Source: an uncultured Erysipelotrichaceae bacterium
GTDB taxonomy: Bacteria; Bacillota_I; Bacilli_A; RF39; UBA660
NCBI GenBank assembly: GCA_902772675.1
Contig: CACYBN010000096.1
Span: forward strand, 1-15,636
DNA: 15,636 nucleotides
Direction: 5' to 3'
Shown here: positions 13,953-15,636 of the stretch, piece after piece
Numbering within the stretch: position 1 is the first letter of the stretch
Layout: each line of letters opens with the position of its first letter
Translations under genes and position numbers: made by a program
Notes under the pieces: generated by a model
Database searches by the model: none
The model's input: only the letters and a program-made list of their open reading frames with translations
What the model was told of the DNA's origin: nothing

Positions 13953-15217
13953 AAAAAGTAACTAATAAATTAGGCAATCAATTACTTCTTATATTAATAA
14001 TTGACTTCACTATTATATTAATTGTTCTAGGTATATTAATCCCACAACTGGTAACAATTAAATATGAATCAAGAGTATTTGAAAACTTACATAGTAAAGT
14101 AAATAATATTGATAAAAAGGTAGATACATATTCTAATATATCGGATTATTACATATATGTTGAAAATGATGAAGTACATTATAGTAGAAATTGTAAAGAT
14201 ATTGGAAGTGATGCAAAGATAAAGGAACTCATATCTAAATTGCATAACGGCCATGATAAGATTAGATATGAAAAGAAGTTGTTTTACTATTATGTAATTA
14301 GAGACAAGAATAAATCTAAAATAATAATAACTGATGGTACTTTTATTAGAAAAACTGAAGCAGTTATTATAGAATTAACTCTATCAATTTTATTGGTAGC
14401 ATATTTTGGTATCGCTGTAATTACTATAAGATGGAGTAGAACAATAGTTAAGAAAATAGAACTATTAAAAGAAAAAGTTGATAATTTTAGTAATGAAAAT
14501 TATGATCACTCATATAAATTAAAATACGATGATGAATTAAAAAGCTTAGAACACGCTATTGAAGATATGCGTTTATCAATAGTTAAACAAGAAGAGATGA
14601 GAAACCAACTTTATCAAAACATTTCGCATGATTTTAAAACGCCTCTCACTGTTATTAAATCTTATATAGAAGCAGTTAATGATGAAGTTGAAGACAAAGA
14701 TAAAGCTTTTGAAGTAATTCTAGAACAATCAGATAAATTAGAAAATAAAGTCCATTCTCTTTTATATCTTAATAAACTTGATTATCTGAAAGATCATGAA
14801 TTACAAGTAAATGAAAATGTTAATGTTGAAAAAATAATAAATTCCTGTGTAGATGTATTTAAACATCATAACGATAAAATAGATGTAAAAATATCCATCG
14901 ATAAGAATTGTAAATTTAGAGGTACTGATGATATATGGGAAACTGTAATCAATAATTTATTAACTAATTTTTATAGATATGCAGAAAAAGAAATAAAAAT
15001 TACTGTTAAAAATAATAAAATGATTTTTTATAATGATGGACCTAATATAGATGAAGAACTTAAAGATGTTATTTTCATTCCTTTTAGAAAAGGTATTAAA
15101 GGAGAATTCGGTTTAGGACTATCTATAGTACAAAAGTCTTTAACAATGATAGGTTATAATATAAATATAGAGAATCATAAAAAAAGAGGAGTTTCCTTTA
15201 TAATTTATAAAAAATGA
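13949..15217 (+). CDS. Membrane sensor histidine kinase, partner of the adjacent regulator (CssS-like)
   Basis: This two-pass sensor kinase has 422 residues. TM1 is about 12-34, an extracytoplasmic sensor domain of about 100 residues follows (35-136), TM2 is about 138-160, and a HAMP-like linker extends to about 215. The HisKA motif NISHDFKTPL holds the phospho-accepting His227. The HATPase_c domain has the N box NNLLTN (335-340), the G1-type NDGPNI (362-367) and the G2-type GEFGLGLSIV (385-394). The NDGP form of G1 and ISHDFKTP agree with the CssS-like group suggested by the regulator. The sensor region carries two cysteines-or-aromatic-rich strands but no recognised PAS or Cache signature. 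Its start overlaps the regulator's stop as ATGA, indicating translational coupling. The signal may be extracytoplasmic protein stress, by analogy only. Confidence 0.92.
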   Translation: MKKVTNKLGNQLLLILIIDFTIILIVLGILIPQLVTIKYESRVFENLHSKVNNIDKKVDTYSNISDYYIYVENDEVHYSRNCKDIGSDAKIKELISKLHNGHDKIRYEKKLFYYYVIRDKNKSKIIITDGTFIRKTEAVIIELTLSILLVAYFGIAVITIRWSRTIVKKIELLKEKVDNFSNENYDHSYKLKYDDELKSLEHAIEDMRLSIVKQEEMRNQLYQNISHDFKTPLTVIKSYIEAVNDEVEDKDKAFEVILEQSDKLENKVHSLLYLNKLDYLKDHELQVNENVNVEKIINSCVDVFKHHNDKIDVKISIDKNCKFRGTDDIWETVINNLLTNFYRYAEKEIKITVKNNKMIFYNDGPNIDEELKDVIFIPFRKGIKGEFGLGLSIVQKSLTMIGYNINIENHKKRGVSFIIYKK

Positions 15218-15240
15218 ATCTAGAAATAGATTCTTTTTTT
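15216..15240 (+). terminator. Intrinsic terminator overlapping the histidine kinase stop
   Basis: GAATCTA (15216-15222) pairs with TAGATTC (15227-15233) around a GAAA loop, with a T-run from 15234 to 15240. The TGA stop (15215-15217) overlaps the foot of the stem. Confidence 0.83.
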
Positions 15241-15246
15241 CTTTTT

Positions 15247-15267
15247 TGATATTATTAATTTGGTGAT
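15247..15267 (+). promoter_or_regulatory. Extended -10 promoter plus GGTGAT SD for the right-edge gene
   Basis: TGATATTAT (15247-15255) follows the terminator T-tract directly, and GGTGAT (15262-15267) is the SD for the ATG at 15272. The -10 ends 16 nt before the ATG, so the expected +1 falls on the first SD base. The 13 bases GGTGATATATATG are identical to those at the start of the 12542 gene. Confidence 0.45.
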
Positions 15268-15271
15268 ATAT

Positions 15272-15636
15272 ATGAAGAAAGTTTTAATAGGTATTTCAAT
15301 ATTTATAATTGTTATAATTCTTATAGTTTTAAGTATAATTATAGGTAATAAAGCTAGTTCTTATGAGTTTCATGATAATCTTACTGAAAAAGAACTATTA
15401 TATATTAATGTAAATGATAAAGATGTATATATATGTGATAATTGTTTATATTCAGGTGAATCTGGAGACTTTGTATTAGGTACTATGTTTGATGTAGATT
15501 CATCTAGCGGAGAACTAGAACTTACTAAAAAAGAAGAATATGAATATGTAATAGGTAATTTAACAGGAGCAGGAATTAAATTAAGAGATAATTATCGAAA
15601 AGCAATTGCTTATTATGGAATTAAGGATGGATATGC
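15272..15636 (+). CDS. Membrane-anchored extracytoplasmic protein, partial (runs off right edge)
   Basis: The frame is open from the ATG at 15272 to the window end, 121 full codons. The product starts MKKVLIGISIFIIVIILIVL, a basic start followed by one hydrophobic helix (about 4-24) with no lipobox, so it is probably an N-terminal anchor. The exposed part includes a CDNC (CxxC) pair at about residues 55-58 and an acidic stretch (SSSGELELTKKEEYEY). I do not recognise the family. It follows the two-component operon but has its own promoter after a terminator. No stop is visible and the C-terminal part is missing. Confidence 0.72.
   Translation, partial: MKKVLIGISIFIIVIILIVLSIIIGNKASSYEFHDNLTEKELLYINVNDKDVYICDNCLYSGESGDFVLGTMFDVDSSSGELELTKKEEYEYVIGNLTGAGIKLRDNYRKAIAYYGIKDGY

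Noticed and set aside
1..15636. CRISPR arrays, insertion sequences, tRNA/rRNA genes, prophage or defence genes
   Set aside because: No regularly spaced repeats, terminal inverted repeats, transposase-like proteins or tRNA-like cloverleafs were seen. The T-box was the only structured RNA that could be supported.
131..15636. Recoding of UGA as Trp, considered because of the extreme AT bias
   Set aside because: Trp residues in conserved families are encoded by TGG, and TGA ends the response regulator (13950-13952) and histidine kinase (15215-15217) at the expected family lengths.

Overview
The window comes from a very AT-rich, low-GC Gram-positive bacterium. UGA is used as a stop (response regulator and histidine kinase genes) and Trp is encoded by UGG, so the standard bacterial code applies, not the Mycoplasma code. 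A T-box leader, GGAGG and GGTGAT ribosome sites, extended -10 promoters and the protein families (RecD2, AI-2E permease, CPBP protease, CssRS-like two-component pair) point to Bacillota, probably an uncultured gut Bacilli lineage near the Mollicutes. That placement is inference from composition and gene style only.

Layout: apart from a possible minus-strand gene start at the left edge, every gene is on the + strand in short transcription units. (1) recD2 overlaps a small membrane-anchored protein gene. (2) A secreted Ig-like/FN3-like protein is followed by an AI-2E-type permease. (3) A T-box riboswitch leads into a P-loop nucleotide kinase-like gene and alaS, closed by a terminator. (4) A monocistronic CPBP intramembrane protease carries an extra extracytoplasmic domain. 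(5) holA is followed by gpsA. (6) A small signal-peptide plus C-terminal-TM protein stands alone. (7) An OmpR-family response regulator and its histidine kinase share an ATGA overlap and resemble CssR/CssS. (8) A membrane-anchored protein runs off the right edge.

Most of this is ordinary housekeeping chromosome, and I found no mobile element, CRISPR array, tRNA, rRNA or defence system. The most distinctive signal is gene packaging. Seven presumptive unit starts carry an extended -10 of the form TGnTAnnAT, or a close variant, placed 16-20 nt before the start codon. The expected transcription start then falls on or within a few bases of the Shine-Dalgarno sequence, so these mRNAs would begin almost at their ribosome-binding site. 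In four units the stop codon lies inside the terminator hairpin. In five genes a spurious GTG or ATG overlapping or directly abutting the SD makes the longest reading frame start too early; the corrected starts used here are 143, 2328, 5900, 12542 and 13293.

Functionally, the window mixes replication and repair (RecD2, HolA), translation (AlaS under alanine-tRNA sensing), phospholipid precursor synthesis (GpsA) and a set of envelope proteins around a secretion-stress-like two-component system. A functional link between that system and the surrounding exported proteins is suggested only by proximity.
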